Part shown: one piece after another, positions 16,765 through 26,703 of the stretch
Layout of the letters: each line of letters starts with the position of its first letter
Numbering within the stretch: position 1 is the stretch's first letter
Source: Lachnospiraceae bacterium GAM79
GTDB taxonomy: Bacteria; Bacillota; Clostridia; Lachnospirales; Lachnospiraceae
Assembly: GCA_003584705.1 (NCBI GenBank)
Contig: AP018536.1
Location: 620,001-684,000, forward strand
DNA: 64,000 nucleotides
Reading direction: 5' to 3'
The notes under the pieces: generated by a model
The model's input: only the letters and a program-made list of their open reading frames with translations
The model's database searches: none
Told to the model about the DNA's origin: nothing
Translations under genes and position numbers: made by a program

Positions 16765-16803
16765 AAAAAGAGAAAATTATTGGAGAAAAGGTATCGCAAA
16801 AGC

Positions 16804-17649
16804 ATGAGTACAGATAAGCATAGATTAATACCAATTACTGATCTGCATACACCGGAACTGGAGATCTACAATGAACGCAGGGAGGTACAACTTTTTCATT
16901 ATTATGAGCCAGAGCGGGGGCTGTTCATTGCGGAGAGCCCCAATGTGATTCTGCGGGCACTGGCAGCGGGATATGAGCCGCTGTCACTTCTGATGGAACA
17001 GCGGGAAGCGGATTCGGAGAAGGGCAGGGAAATCCTGGGGCGGATTGCAGAGGTGTCTGGGGAAATTCCCGTATATGTGGCATCCAATGAAGTGCTGTCG
17101 GAGATTTCCGGCTTTAAACTGGCGAGAGGAATGCTCTGTGCCATGCGCAGAAGAGCATTGCCGAAGATGGAAGACTTGTGCGGAAATGCCAGACGCATTG
17201 CTGTTCTGGAGAATGTTGTAAATCCCACAAATGTAGGCGCAATTTTCCGTTCTGCGGCAGCGTTGGGAATCGATGCAGTATTGTTGACGGGAGGCTGCAG
17301 TGACCCGTTGTACCGTCGGGCGTCAAGAGTCAGCATGGGAACCGTATTCCAGGTGCCGTGGACGATCCTGGAGACAAAGGACTGGCCGGAGCATACCATG
17401 GAACAGCTGCGGAAGATGGGGTATCATACCGTAGCCATGGCTTTAAAAGAAGACAGCTTGCGGCCGGATGATGAGAAACTGCATAATGTCGAAAAGCTTG
17501 CCATTATTCTGGGAACGGAAGGGGAAGGACTGGCAGCGGATACCATTGCGGATTGTGACGATACGGTGTGCATTCCCATGGCCCATGGTGTGGATTCCCT
17601 GAACGTGGCGGCCGCCAGCGCAGTGGCTTTCTGGGAACTGTGTAAGTAA
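16804..17649 (+). CDS. TrmH/SpoU-family RNA 2'-O-methyltransferase
   Basis: This 281-residue SPOUT enzyme has an N-terminal substrate-binding region followed by the trefoil-knot domain with NVVNPTNVGAIFRSAAALG (about 140-158), the AdoMet-loop segment IILGTEGEGL (about 235) and the terminal IPMAHGVDSLNVAAASAVAF (about 258). It methylates a ribose 2'-OH in tRNA or rRNA; the target is unknown. The start at 16804 is behind GGAGAAAAGG and downstream of the mapped promoter. It is an isolated gene between the rpsR terminator and gdpP. Confidence 0.92.
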   Translation: MSTDKHRLIPITDLHTPELEIYNERREVQLFHYYEPERGLFIAESPNVILRALAAGYEPLSLLMEQREADSEKGREILGRIAEVSGEIPVYVASNEVLSEISGFKLARGMLCAMRRRALPKMEDLCGNARRIAVLENVVNPTNVGAIFRSAAALGIDAVLLTGGCSDPLYRRASRVSMGTVFQVPWTILETKDWPEHTMEQLRKMGYHTVAMALKEDSLRPDDEKLHNVEKLAIILGTEGEGLAADTIADCDDTVCIPMAHGVDSLNVAAASAVAFWELCK

Positions 17650-17751
17650 GAGAACGGCTCTCCGTCCGGAAAAGCTGACAAAAAGCACAAATTTGACAGA
17701 GGAATATTGTCTATTCGTCAAAATAATATGGTGGCGGAGCGGATTATTATT

Positions 17752-17760
17752 TGTTATAAT
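17752..17760 (+). promoter_or_regulatory. Extended -10 promoter of gdpP
   Basis: TGTTATAAT combines a TGn extension with a perfect TATAAT (17755-17760), 38 bases before the gdpP start; the -35 region (TGGCGG) is poor. Confidence 0.55.
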
Positions 17761-17798
17761 AGAAGTTGTCGAACGCAAATATTGAGAGGTGTTCTTTC

Positions 17799-19850
17799 AT
17801 GAAAAAACGAATCAGACTGAAAGGCAGGATCCGTACATATATCCAGTTCACCCTATATCTGGGCCTGTTACTGCTGGCTATCGATGCGGCGGTATTCATG
17901 TTGGATTTCCGTGCAGGACTGCTTACCTTCGGATTTACGATTTTTTATTTTGCAATTACCCTGACGCTGTATTTCTACAACAAGCCGATCATCATGAACG
18001 AGTTGATCAGCTTTGCCACGGAATATGGTCAGATCCAGCGAAAACTGCTGCGGGATCTGGAATTGCCATATGCCCTTCTGGACGATTCCGGCAAGGTGAT
18101 CTGGACCAACATTGCCTTTGAGAATGTGGTGCATCAGCCCAAGGGCTACAGTAAATCCATCACTTCCCTGTTTCCTACCATTACCCGGGACAGGCTTCCG
18201 GACGAATCTGGTGTGGACGAGGCACAGTATGAACTGGAATACGAGGGCTGTGAGTATGTGGCCAAATTCCGCAAGATTTCTCTGAAGGAGATGGCGGAAC
18301 ACAGCGATATGATCGATGCGGAAGGCTATAACGGTTACCTGATTGCCGTCTATCTCTTCGATGAGACGGCACTGCATATTGCACTGCAGGAAGTGGATGA
18401 CCAGAGTCTGAGCGTAGGCATGATCTATCTGGACAACTATGAGGAAGCCCTGGAGAGCGTCGAGGAAGTCCGTAGATCCCTGCTGATCGCTTTGATCGAC
18501 CGTAAGGTAAATAAATACATTGCGGCACTGGATGGTATCAGCAAGAAGCTGGAGAAGGACAAGTATCTGGTAATCATGCGGAAAAAAGCAGTGGCACAGC
18601 TGCAGGAGAACCGTTTTGATCTGCTGGAAGAGGTCAAGACGGTGAACATCGGCAACGAGATGGCGGTGACCATCAGTATCGGTATCGGTCTGGATGGACT
18701 GACCTATGCGCAGAACTACGAGTTTGCCCGTACCGCCATTGATCTGGCGCTGGGACGCGGCGGTGACCAGGCGGTCATCAAGACGCCGGAGAGCATTACC
18801 TACTACGGCGGCAAGAGCCAGCAGGTAGAGAAGAATACCCGTGTCAAGGCAAGAGTAAAAGCTCATGCCCTGCGGGAAATCATCACCGGCAAGGATCGTG
18901 TCATTGTCATGGGACACCGGATGCCGGATGTGGACAGCTTCGGTTCTGCGGTGGGTATTTACCGGATCGCCCAGACATTGGGCAGAAAGGCTCACATTGT
19001 ATTGAACGAGGCTACGACCTCTGTACAGCCGCTGGTGGAGCTGTTTAAGAACAATCCGGAATATGACGAGGATATGATCATCACCAGCCAGCAGGCCATT
19101 GATATGGCAGGCAGCAATACGGTTCTGGTGGTGGTGGATGTCAATAAGCCCTCCATCACAGAGTGCCCGGATCTGCTTCGCTTCTGCAAATCCGTCGTAG
19201 TACTGGACCACCACAGACAGGGTACGGAGACCATTGAGAATGCCACATTGTCTTATGTGGAGCCTTATGCATCCTCCGCCTGCGAGATGGTATCCGAGAT
19301 CTTGCAGTATACCTACGACAATATCAAGATCCGTACGGAAGAGGCGGATTGTATGTATTCCGGTATCATGATCGATACCAATAACTTTATGACCAAAACA
19401 GGTGTCCGCACCTTCGAGGCTGCCGCATTCCTGCGCAGAAACGGTGCGGATGTGACCCGTGTGAGAAAACTGTTCCGTGAGGATGCAGCAGAATACAAGG
19501 CCAAGGCGGATGCTGTCAGTCAGGCAGAGATCTACAAGCAGTTCTTTGCAATTTCTCTGTGTACCGCAGAGGATCTGCCCAGCCCTACCATCATTGGTGC
19601 GCAGGCAGCCAACGAACTGCTGAATATCAAGGGCATTAAGGCAAGTTTTGTACTTACCGATTATCAGGGCAAGATCTATGTCAGCGCCAGATCCATTGAT
19701 GAGGTCAATGTACAGATCATCATGGAGCGTATGGGCGGTGGAGGCCACATGAATACCGCAGCCTGCCAGATGGAAGGCGTGGGACTGGTAGAGGCCATTG
19801 GCGTATTGAAGAATACCATCGACGACATGCTGGAATCCGGTGAGATCTAA
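17799..19850 (+). CDS. gdpP: Cyclic-di-AMP phosphodiesterase GdpP
   Basis: This 683-residue membrane protein has two N-terminal helices (about 14-58), a PAS-like domain (about 80-140), a degenerate GGDEF domain (about 170-300), then DHH and DHHA1 domains. The DHH active site is visible as MGHRMPDVDSFGSA (about 370) and VLDHHRQG (about 468), and DHHA1 as GGGGHMNTAAC (about 650). It degrades c-di-AMP to pApA, a signal for potassium and wall homeostasis. GAGAGGTG precedes ATG 17799. The gdpP-rplI-dnaB order is conserved in Firmicutes. Confidence 0.97.
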   Translation: MKKRIRLKGRIRTYIQFTLYLGLLLLAIDAAVFMLDFRAGLLTFGFTIFYFAITLTLYFYNKPIIMNELISFATEYGQIQRKLLRDLELPYALLDDSGKVIWTNIAFENVVHQPKGYSKSITSLFPTITRDRLPDESGVDEAQYELEYEGCEYVAKFRKISLKEMAEHSDMIDAEGYNGYLIAVYLFDETALHIALQEVDDQSLSVGMIYLDNYEEALESVEEVRRSLLIALIDRKVNKYIAALDGISKKLEKDKYLVIMRKKAVAQLQENRFDLLEEVKTVNIGNEMAVTISIGIGLDGLTYAQNYEFARTAIDLALGRGGDQAVIKTPESITYYGGKSQQVEKNTRVKARVKAHALREIITGKDRVIVMGHRMPDVDSFGSAVGIYRIAQTLGRKAHIVLNEATTSVQPLVELFKNNPEYDEDMIITSQQAIDMAGSNTVLVVVDVNKPSITECPDLLRFCKSVVVLDHHRQGTETIENATLSYVEPYASSACEMVSEILQYTYDNIKIRTEEADCMYSGIMIDTNNFMTKTGVRTFEAAAFLRRNGADVTRVRKLFREDAAEYKAKADAVSQAEIYKQFFAISLCTAEDLPSPTIIGAQAANELLNIKGIKASFVLTDYQGKIYVSARSIDEVNVQIIMERMGGGGHMNTAACQMEGVGLVEAIGVLKNTIDDMLESGEI

Positions 19851-19913
19851 GGGATTCCGTTTGAAAAGTTTTACCATATAAAACAGAAGATTCAGGAAAG
19901 GCAGGTTGATCCT

Positions 19914-20360
19914 ATGAAAATTATTTTACTTCAGGATGAAAAAAAGCTGGGAAAAAAAGGAGACATCATTGAGGCCAGCGAAGGATATGCAAGAAACTAT
20001 ATTTTACCGAAGAAGATCGGTGTGGAGGCAAGCTCCAAGAATCTGAACGATCTGAAGCTCCATAAGGCAAACGAAGAGAAGGTGGCACAGGAGAATCTGG
20101 ATGCGGCAAAGGCGCTGGCAACAGAGCTGGAGACCAAGCAGGTCGTGGTCAAGATCAAGGCAGGAGAGGGCGGAAGAACCTTCGGTTCTGTATCCTCCAA
20201 AGAGATTGCAACTGCCTGCAAGGAACAGCATGGTATCGAGATTGACAAGAAGAAAATCCAGCTGCCGGAGAGTCTGAAGAACTTCGGCTCCTATGAGGTA
20301 ACAGTGAAGCTTCATCCCCAGGTGGCAGCGAAGCTGACGGTGAAAGTTACGGAGGCGTAG
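19914..20360 (+). CDS. rplI: 50S ribosomal protein L9
   Basis: This 148-residue protein has the L9 N-terminal domain (MKIILLQDEKKLGKKGDIIE; GYARNYILPK), a long central helix (about 41-75) and the C-terminal RNA-binding domain with GRTFGSVSSKEIA. It lies between gdpP and dnaB with short spacers, as in Bacillus. The ribosome-binding site AAAGGCAGG precedes the ATG. Confidence 0.98.
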   Translation: MKIILLQDEKKLGKKGDIIEASEGYARNYILPKKIGVEASSKNLNDLKLHKANEEKVAQENLDAAKALATELETKQVVVKIKAGEGGRTFGSVSSKEIATACKEQHGIEIDKKKIQLPESLKNFGSYEVTVKLHPQVAAKLTVKVTEA

Positions 20361-20368
20361 ACGACCCC

Positions 20369-21733
20369 ATGCCCGCAATGGATGAAAATGTAATCAAAAG
20401 AATAATGCCTCACAGTTTAGAGGCGGAGCAGTCGGTCATCGGCTCTATGTTCATTGACGCGGAAGCCATTGCGGCTGCCACAGAGCAGATCTCCGGAGAG
20501 GATTTCTACAACAGGCAGTACGGTGTGGTATTTGACACCATCGTAGAGTTGAACAATGAAGGAAAGCCCATTGACTTTGTCACTTTGCAGGATCGGTTGC
20601 GATCCAAGGAGGATGTGCCTCCCGAGGTCAGTGGACTGGATTTCCTGACGAATCTGATTGCAGCAGTACCTACTTCCGCCAATATCAAGTATTATGCTGG
20701 AATCGTGGCGGAGAAGGCGACACTCCGGCGTCTGATCCGTACCAATGAAGAGATTGCCAATACCTGTTATAGCGGCAAGGAGAGCCTGGATACGATTCTG
20801 GAGAGTACCGAGAGCAAGATCAATGAAGTGGTACAGAAGAAAAACGTCAAGGAATTCGTACCGATTCGTACCGTAGTCATGAACGCCATGGACAAGATCG
20901 AGAAGGCTTCCAAACTGCACGGAACCGTCACAGGTATTGCCACCGGATTCATTGATCTGGACTATCGTACCGCCGGAATGCAGCCCTCGGACCTGGTGCT
21001 GATCGCAGCCCGTCCTTCCATGGGTAAGACGGCGTTTGTATTGAATATCGCGCAGCATGTAGCATTTAAGCAGAATCTGCCGGTAGCCATATTCAGTCTG
21101 GAAATGAGTAAGGAGCAGCTGATCAATCGTATGTTTTCCCTGGAATCCAGCGTGGATGCCCAGAAGCTCCGTACCGGTCAGCTGAATGACCAGGAATGGG
21201 AACGACTGATCGAGAGTGCCGGTGTCATCGGCAAGTCCAAGCTGATGATCGACGATACCCCCGGTATCAGCATTGCCGAGCTTCGTTCCAAATGCAGAAG
21301 AATGAAGCAGGAAAACGGTCTGTCCATGATCATCATCGACTACTTACAGTTGATGTCGGGAAGTGGCGGAAGAAGCAGCGATTCCAGACAGCAGGAGATT
21401 TCCGATATTTCGAGATCCCTGAAAGCAGTCGCCAGAGAGCTGTCCGTACCGGTGCTGGCATTGTCTCAGTTGAGTCGGGCTGTAGAGCAGAGACCGGATC
21501 ATCGCCCTATGTTGTCTGACCTGCGTGAGTCCGGAGCCATCGAGCAGGACGCCGACGTGGTAATGTTCATCTACCGTGATGATTATTATAATCACGATTC
21601 GCCGGATAAAGGTATTTCGGAGATCATCATAGCCAAACAGAGAAACGGTCCCATCGGAACCGTACAGCTGGCATGGCTGCCGGAATACACCAAGTTTGCC
21701 AATCTGGAAAACGACAGAAAAAAAGATTTCTAA
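20369..21733 (+). CDS. dnaB: Replicative DNA helicase DnaB
   Basis: This 454-residue hexameric helicase has the DnaB N-terminal domain (LPHS-like MPHSLEAEQSVIGSMF, residues 13-28), a linker helix and a RecA-like ATPase. Walker A is ARPSMGKTAF at about 212, Walker B is MIIIDYLQLM at about 325, and SQLSRAVEQR plus LRESGAIEQDADVV are helicase motifs H3/H4. It unwinds DNA at the replication fork. GGAGG within the end of rplI is better placed for ATG 20369 than for the in-frame ATG at 20378. A terminator follows. Confidence 0.97.
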   Translation: MPAMDENVIKRIMPHSLEAEQSVIGSMFIDAEAIAAATEQISGEDFYNRQYGVVFDTIVELNNEGKPIDFVTLQDRLRSKEDVPPEVSGLDFLTNLIAAVPTSANIKYYAGIVAEKATLRRLIRTNEEIANTCYSGKESLDTILESTESKINEVVQKKNVKEFVPIRTVVMNAMDKIEKASKLHGTVTGIATGFIDLDYRTAGMQPSDLVLIAARPSMGKTAFVLNIAQHVAFKQNLPVAIFSLEMSKEQLINRMFSLESSVDAQKLRTGQLNDQEWERLIESAGVIGKSKLMIDDTPGISIAELRSKCRRMKQENGLSMIIIDYLQLMSGSGGRSSDSRQQEISDISRSLKAVARELSVPVLALSQLSRAVEQRPDHRPMLSDLRESGAIEQDADVVMFIYRDDYYNHDSPDKGISEIIIAKQRNGPIGTVQLAWLPEYTKFANLENDRKKDF

Positions 21734-21758
21734 GTATATTACGAATACAGAACATAAA

Positions 21759-21818
21759 ATACGAAAGAGAACAAGTGAGGGAGATTCCCCGCACCTGTTC
21801 TCTTTCGTATTTTTATTA
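21759..21818 (+). terminator. Terminator after dnaB
   Basis: ATACGAAAGAGAACA pairs with TGTTCTCTTTCGTAT, 15 base pairs, followed by TTTTATTATAT. Confidence 0.92.
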
Positions 21819-21846
21819 TATATGGATATGTGGAAAGGAAGAGAAT

Positions 21847-22614
21847 ATGGGAGAGTATTTATTGATTTCGGATGCTGCAAAACAGGTAAAGGTGGAGAGC
21901 CATGTACTTCGCTATTGGGAAGAGGAATTACATCTGCCCATCAAAAGAAACGAGCTGGGGCACCGCTATTATACGAAGGAAGACGTGGAACGGTTCAAAG
22001 AGATCAAGAGCATGAAAGAAAGGGGATTACAGTTGAAAGCAATTAAAATGATATTAAAGGACGGACGGCTGGACGTACTGCCGGAGGAACGGGAAAAAGA
22101 GCCTGTAGAAGCCCGGAAAGAGCCGGCAGAAGTCCGGACACCACACATGGCCATCGAGATCGTTGATAAACCGGTGGATAAAGAGATGCCGGTACAGCCG
22201 CAGGAGAGGATATGTACGGTGCCGGAGAAGGAAGGACTGCAGAGTGAAAGCAGGGAAGAGAAGGCTAAAAGGCTCCAGTGGATCCTGCAACAGTTGATCC
22301 GTGAGGCAGTACGGGAGAATAACCAGGACCTTTGCCGGGAACTCAAGGAAAGCATGGTCAAGGAGCTGGATTATCAGTTCCGCAGCAGAGAAGAACGGGA
22401 AGAGGAGAGAGACCGCAGACTGGAACAGCGCAGCGAGGAGTACTATCAGAAGATGGACGAGCTGTTGCGGAAAAAGACCAGGGGACAACTGCGGAAACAG
22501 CAGAAAGAGGAGAGAAGGCCGAAAGTGGAAAAAGAGTCCACAGAGATCGCAGACAAAGAAAATACCGGCAGGGAAATTAAGGCAGAAAAAAAGAAAAGGC
22601 ATTTCATTTTCTGA
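21847..22614 (+). CDS. MerR-like helix-turn-helix protein with a charged coiled-coil tail
   Basis: This 255-residue protein has an N-terminal MerR-type winged helix (LLISDAAKQVKVESHVLRYW; GHRYYTKEDVERF; GLQLKAIKMILK, residues 4-70). A proline/glutamate-rich linker follows, then a highly charged Glu/Arg/Lys coiled coil (about 130-250). It has no obvious effector-binding domain. This layout recalls RacA- or MlrA-like chromosome or membrane tethering proteins as much as metal-responsive MerR activators, so the role is open. The ATG at 21847 follows GGAAAGGAAGAG. It is alone between two terminators. Confidence 0.75.
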   Translation: MGEYLLISDAAKQVKVESHVLRYWEEELHLPIKRNELGHRYYTKEDVERFKEIKSMKERGLQLKAIKMILKDGRLDVLPEEREKEPVEARKEPAEVRTPHMAIEIVDKPVDKEMPVQPQERICTVPEKEGLQSESREEKAKRLQWILQQLIREAVRENNQDLCRELKESMVKELDYQFRSREEREEERDRRLEQRSEEYYQKMDELLRKKTRGQLRKQQKEERRPKVEKESTEIADKENTGREIKAEKKKRHFIF

Positions 22615-22626
22615 AATGCCTTCCCC
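22596..22626 (-). terminator. Bidirectional terminator between the MerR-like gene and ferredoxin
   Basis: AAGGCATTTCA and TGAAATGCCTT form an 11-bp stem. On the minus strand it is followed by TTTTCTTTTTTT, so it is strongest as the ferredoxin terminator. It overlaps the last codons of the MerR-like gene. Confidence 0.8.
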
Positions 22627-22648
22627 GGGGTACGTTCTGAATCAGGAA

Positions 22649-22819
22649 TTAATCCTCTGCGATAGCACCAACAGGGCACTGACCTGCGCAGGAACCGCAG
22701 CTGATGCACTTATCTGCATCGATTTCAAACTTTCCGTCGCCCATGCTGATAGCGCCAACGGGGCACTGTGCCTCACAAGCTCCACATGCTACACAAGCAT
22801 CACCAATAACAAATGCCAT
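22649..22819 (-). CDS. 2[4Fe-4S] ferredoxin
   Basis: This 56-residue clostridial-type ferredoxin has two complete cluster motifs, CVACGACEAQCPVGA (residues 9-23) and CISCGSCAGQCPVGA (about 38-52), related by internal duplication. It carries low-potential electrons in the cytoplasm. AGGAGGAAAAG precedes the ATG. It lies just downstream of the pfl genes on the same strand, with a GTATCAA...TTGATAC inverted repeat (about 22842-22864) in its leader that might be an operator. Confidence 0.95.
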   Translation of the reverse strand: MAFVIGDACVACGACEAQCPVGAISMGDGKFEIDADKCISCGSCAGQCPVGAIAED

Positions 22820-22955
22820 AATCTTTTCCTCCTATTTTGCGTGTATCAAATCTCTTGTTTGATACAAATTTATCAATATAACTACTTGTATTGTAATATA
22901 AATGGGCTTTGAATACAAGCCTTATTTAGTATTTTTTATCAATAGTTACAATTGC

Positions 22956-23693
22956 TTATTTATATTTATTGAACTCCAGAATCTTCTTCGCATTCTGGAT
23001 CCTCTCTTCGGTGGGCGGTTCTACACCCTCAAGCTTGTAAGGAATCCCCAGTTCTTTCCACTTGTACTCACCCAGAGTATGGTAGGGAAGAACTTCTACT
23101 TTCATGACGGTATCCAGAGTATCAATAAATTCTCTTGTCTTTTTCAGGTATTCGTCATTGTCAGTAATTCCGGGCACCAGTACATGACGGATCCACATGG
23201 GAATACCCTGCTCGGAGAGGTATCTTGCGCAGTCTAGAATATTCTTGTTGGTATGGCCGGTTAGCTTCTTGTGTTCTTCATCATCAATATGTTTGATGTC
23301 CAACATGACGAGATCAGTATATTTCAGTAATTCATTGAATTTGGAGAAGAAAGGCTCTTCTCTGGTAAAAGGCTGTCCGGAAGTATCAAGATTGGTATTG
23401 ATGCCTCTCTCGTGGGCCTTGCGGAAAAGATCGATCAGAAAATCGATCTGTAATAAGGCTTCGCCGCCGCTGACGGTGATGCCGCCTTCTTTGCCCCAGT
23501 AGCTGCGGAAACGCTCTGCTTTATCCAGAAGCTCATCTGCTGTCATCAGATTGTCAGTGTCGGGATTCCAGGTATCTACGTTGTGGCAATATTGACAACG
23601 CATATTGCAGCCCTTGAGGAAAATAAGATAGCGGATTCCGGGTCCGTCTACTGCGCCGAAGGATTCTAATGAGTGAATTCTGCCTTTGATCAT
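22956..23693 (-). CDS. pflA: Pyruvate formate-lyase activating enzyme
   Basis: This 245-residue radical SAM enzyme has the cluster motif CNMRCQYC (Cys 29, 33, 36), preceded by DGPGIRYLIFLKGC as in PflA, and a GGEALL motif near residue 79. It installs the glycyl radical on PflB using AdoMet and a [4Fe-4S] cluster. ATG 23693 is chosen because GGAG is well spaced and the family length is about 245; upstream in-frame starts would add an unconserved extension. It follows pflB by about 130 bases on the same strand and is probably cotranscribed. Confidence 0.95.
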   Translation of the reverse strand: MIKGRIHSLESFGAVDGPGIRYLIFLKGCNMRCQYCHNVDTWNPDTDNLMTADELLDKAERFRSYWGKEGGITVSGGEALLQIDFLIDLFRKAHERGINTNLDTSGQPFTREEPFFSKFNELLKYTDLVMLDIKHIDDEEHKKLTGHTNKNILDCARYLSEQGIPMWIRHVLVPGITDNDEYLKKTREFIDTLDTVMKVEVLPYHTLGEYKWKELGIPYKLEGVEPPTEERIQNAKKILEFNKYK

Positions 23694-23822
23694 TGTAATA
23701 ATCTCCATTCTCTGCCGTGCAGGCAGCTGAGGGGTGGTGGTTCTCTGAATAGTTTTACCAAAAAGGAGCCGGACAATACTGCCCGGCCCCATATACATCA
23801 ATTATCTCAAAACCTGTAAGAA

Positions 23823-26090
23823 TTACAGACTCTTATGGCAGGTTCTTGCGATAACGTCATCCTGCTGCTCCTTGGTCAGGCTGATGAACTTAACAGCATA
23901 ACCGGATACACGGATGGTGAAATTAGCGTACTCAGGCTTCTCAGGATGAGCCTGTGCATCTAACAGCTTCTCGGTACCGAATACGTTAACGTTGAGGTGA
24001 TGAGCACCACGATCGAAGTAACCATCCATTACACGTACCAGAGTTTCTTTCTGCTCGTCAAGGTTGTGACCAAGAGCGGAAGGAGCCATGGTCTGGGTAT
24101 TGGAGATACCATCCAGAGCATACTCATAAGGCAGCTTAGCTACAGAGTTCAGAGAAGCCAGCAGACCACTCTTCTCAGCACCGTAGGAAGGTGATGCACC
24201 GGGAGCGAACGGTGTGTAAGCTGCTCTACCATCGGGCAGAGCACCGGTAGCCTTACCATATACAACGTTAGAGGTAATGGTCAGTACGGAAGTGGTAGGC
24301 TCAGAATTTCTGTAGGTGTGGTTCTTCTTGATCTTCTCCATGAAGGTCTTCAGCAGCCATACAGCGAATTCATCAGCTCTGGGATCATCGTTACCGTACT
24401 TAGGGAAGTCGCCTTCGATCTTGAAGTCTACAGCACAACCCTGGTCATCACGGATAACCTTAACCTTAGCATACTTGATAGCGGACAGGGAGTCAGCTAC
24501 GTGAGACAGACCTGCAATACCGGTTGCGAAGGTTCTTCTTACATCGGTATCGATCAAAGCCATCTCAGCTGCTTCGTAGTAGTATTTATCATGCATGTAG
24601 TGGATCAGGTTCAGGATGTTAACATACAGAGATGCACACCAGTCAAGCATGATGTCGTATTTATGCATAACTTCATCGAAATCAAGGTACTCGGAAGTGA
24701 TAGGAGCGATTTCAGGACCACACTGCATATGTTTGCCGTCCTTGTCCAGATGCTTCTCATCCTTACCACCGTTGATAGCGTACAGTAAGCACTTAGCCAG
24801 GTTAGCACGAGCACCGAAGAACTGGATCTCCTTACCGGTCTGAGTAGCGGATACGCAGCAGCAGATGCTGTAGTCATCACCCCAGATAGGCTTCATAACG
24901 TCATCGTTCTCGTACTGGATGGAAGAAGTATTCACAGAAATCTTAGCTGCGTACTTCTTAAAGTTATCAGGCAAAGCGCTGGAGTACAGAACGGTCAGGT
25001 TCGGCTCGGGGCTGGGTCCCATGTTCTCCAGAGTATGCAGGAAACGATAGTCGTTCTTGGTAACCATATGACGGCCGTCCATGCCGATACCACCAACTTC
25101 CAGAGTAGCCCATACGGGGTCACCGGAGAACAGCTGGTTGTAAGAAGGAATACGAGCGAACTTAACCATACGGAACTTCATGGTCATATGGTCGATCAGC
25201 TCCTGAGCTTCTTTCTCGGTCAGGGTGCCTTCCTTTAAGTCTCTCTCAATATAGATGTCCAGGAAAGTAGAGATACGTCCAACGGACATAGCTGCACCGT
25301 TCTGGGTCTTGATAGCTGCCAGGTAACCGAAGTATAACCACTGGATAGCTTCCTTAGCGGTGGTAGCGGGACCGGAAATATCGTAACCGTAGATCTTAGC
25401 CATTTCCTTCATTCCCTGCAGAGCCTTGATCTGATCAGCGATCTCTTCTCTCAGACGAATGATTTCCTCGGTCATAACGCCGGTACCGCAGTTCTTCTTA
25501 TCCTTCTTCTTCTGCTCGATCAGGAAATCGATACCGTACAGAGCAACTCTTCTGTAGTCGCCTACGATACGTCCACGGCCATAGGTATCGGGAAGACCGG
25601 TAACGATATGGGTATGACGAGCAACCTTCATCTCATCGGTATAAGCATCAAATACTGCCTGGTTGTGAGTCTTGTGGTACTCGTTGAAGATTTTGTCATA
25701 TTTAGCGTTTACTTCGTAGCCATAGGTGCTTGCAGCCTGCTGAGCCATCTTGATACCACCATAAGGCATGAATGCTCTCTTTAAAGGCTTGTCTGTCTGC
25801 AGACCAACGATCTGCTCCAGATCCTTCATAGATTCATCAATATAGCCAGGGCCATAAGCGGTCAGACTGGATACGACCTCTGTTTCGCATTCCAGAACGC
25901 CGTTATGCTCACGCTCTTCCTTCTGTAACTCCTGAAGTCTGCCCCAAAGCTTATTAGTTGCTTCGGTAGGTCCCTCCAGGAAGCTCTCATCTCCATCATA
26001 CGGAGTGTAGTTGGTCTGGATAAAGTTACGTACATTGACGTCTACATCCCAGTGGCCATCTTTTTTAAAACCTCTCCATGCTTCTGCCAT
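23823..26090 (-). CDS. pflB: Pyruvate formate-lyase (formate C-acetyltransferase)
   Basis: This 755-residue glycyl-radical enzyme converts pyruvate and CoA into formate and acetyl-CoA. The active-site thiols are in [12 protein letters not shown] (about residues 415-426), and the radical Gly is in IRVSGYAV near residue 725, both at the expected places. AGGAGGTAAATTTTC precedes the ATG. A sigma-A promoter lies about 95 bases upstream. It marks a fermentative anaerobe. The activase gene follows on the same strand. Confidence 0.97.
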   Translation of the reverse strand: MAEAWRGFKKDGHWDVDVNVRNFIQTNYTPYDGDESFLEGPTEATNKLWGRLQELQKEEREHNGVLECETEVVSSLTAYGPGYIDESMKDLEQIVGLQTDKPLKRAFMPYGGIKMAQQAASTYGYEVNAKYDKIFNEYHKTHNQAVFDAYTDEMKVARHTHIVTGLPDTYGRGRIVGDYRRVALYGIDFLIEQKKKDKKNCGTGVMTEEIIRLREEIADQIKALQGMKEMAKIYGYDISGPATTAKEAIQWLYFGYLAAIKTQNGAAMSVGRISTFLDIYIERDLKEGTLTEKEAQELIDHMTMKFRMVKFARIPSYNQLFSGDPVWATLEVGGIGMDGRHMVTKNDYRFLHTLENMGPSPEPNLTVLYSSALPDNFKKYAAKISVNTSSIQYENDDVMKPIWGDDYSICCCVSATQTGKEIQFFGARANLAKCLLYAINGGKDEKHLDKDGKHMQCGPEIAPITSEYLDFDEVMHKYDIMLDWCASLYVNILNLIHYMHDKYYYEAAEMALIDTDVRRTFATGIAGLSHVADSLSAIKYAKVKVIRDDQGCAVDFKIEGDFPKYGNDDPRADEFAVWLLKTFMEKIKKNHTYRNSEPTTSVLTITSNVVYGKATGALPDGRAAYTPFAPGASPSYGAEKSGLLASLNSVAKLPYEYALDGISNTQTMAPSALGHNLDEQKETLVRVMDGYFDRGAHHLNVNVFGTEKLLDAQAHPEKPEYANFTIRVSGYAVKFISLTKEQQDDVIARTCHKSL

Positions 26091-26181
26091 GAAAATTTAC
26101 CTCCTTCTGGTAAAAACAATTAATATTATCAACTGAGAGTACCAGTTGCGCTGGCATCCCAAGCTGTTTCTTTACGATAAA

Positions 26182-26211
26182 AGTGTACTACCTGACAAGG
26201 GTAAGTGTCAA
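26182..26211 (-). promoter_or_regulatory. Promoter of pflB
   Basis: On the minus strand TTGACA (26211-26206) and TACACT (26187-26182) are 18 bases apart. The spacer contains TGTCA, so TTGACActtacccTTGTCAGG forms a small inverted repeat over the -35 region that could be an operator. Confidence 0.7.
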
Positions 26212-26241
26212 CCTTTTTAGGAATTGTTCCGAGTTTTGTAC

Positions 26242-26411
26242 ATCAGCTCTGACATGAAAAAGAGGTTGACGTGCGTGGGTGCTTGCACACAAAGCACGAA
26301 AATCTCTTTTTCATGGACAAAGCACACCAACATGAAATAAAAGATGAGCTGCGAAGCGGCGCCATTTGCGAAGCAAATGCTTTTATAAATGTGGTTCGCG
26401 GCAGAGCTGAT
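26242..26411. repeat. Nested palindromic intergenic element between pflB and the DUF1858 gene
   Basis: Outer arms ATCAGCTCTG (26242-26251) and CAGAGCTGAT (26402-26411) are perfect. Inside, CATGAAAAAGAG pairs perfectly with CTCTTTTTCATG (26253-26264 with 26304-26315), enclosing a GTGC/GCAC stem, and CATTTGCgaaGCAAATG forms a second hairpin. No coding frame is evident. Confidence 0.65.
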
Positions 26412-26449
26412 CTTCGGGGAAGAACAAATGCGGATGTACAAGAATAATC

Positions 26450-26478
26450 TTGCCTTATTCCGGGGAAAGTATTATACT
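26450..26478 (+). promoter_or_regulatory. Promoter of the DUF1858 gene
   Basis: TTGCCT (26450-26455) and TATACT (26473-26478) are 17 bases apart, just before the start codon region. Confidence 0.7.
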
Positions 26479-26511
26479 AAAAAAGCCTTATACGGCAGAA
26501 AGGAGACCGAT

Positions 26512-26703
26512 ATGACCGGAGTAACAAAAGACATGACCATTGGTGAGATCTTACGTGCCAATCCTGAAGTAGCTCCCGTACTCCTCGATGCAGGAATGCA
26601 TTGCCTGGGATGCCCTGCTTCACAGGGAGAGACCCTGGAAGAGGCAGCTATGGTACATGGCATTGATGTAGATGAGCTTATGAAAGTGATCGAGGAGCTG
26701 TAA
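26512..26703 (+). CDS. DUF1858 domain protein
   Basis: This 63-residue protein has the DUF1858 pattern: [31 protein letters not shown] with the conserved CxxC (HCLGC), then [18 protein letters not shown]. Similar small proteins occur with redox and hybrid-cluster functions; the two cysteines may be redox active or bind metal. AAGGAG precedes ATG 26512, and the promoter lies just upstream, so longer frames that begin in the palindromic element are rejected. It is a single-gene unit facing away from pflB. Confidence 0.88.
   Translation: MTGVTKDMTIGEILRANPEVAPVLLDAGMHCLGCPASQGETLEEAAMVHGIDVDELMKVIEEL

Noticed and set aside
16750-16803. An 18-codon N-terminal extension of the rRNA methyltransferase
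   Set aside because: The extension contains the -10 box of the gene's own promoter, so it would not be transcribed.
17868-19877. A 669-codon open frame opposite gdpP
   Set aside because: The same kind of shadow: codon choice in gdpP leaves few stops on the other strand. The product resembles no protein family.
26242-26411. Membership of this palindrome in repeat family 1 or 2
   Set aside because: It lacks both the AACTATTCAGA ends and the GTAGCGGTAC core, so it is listed as separate.
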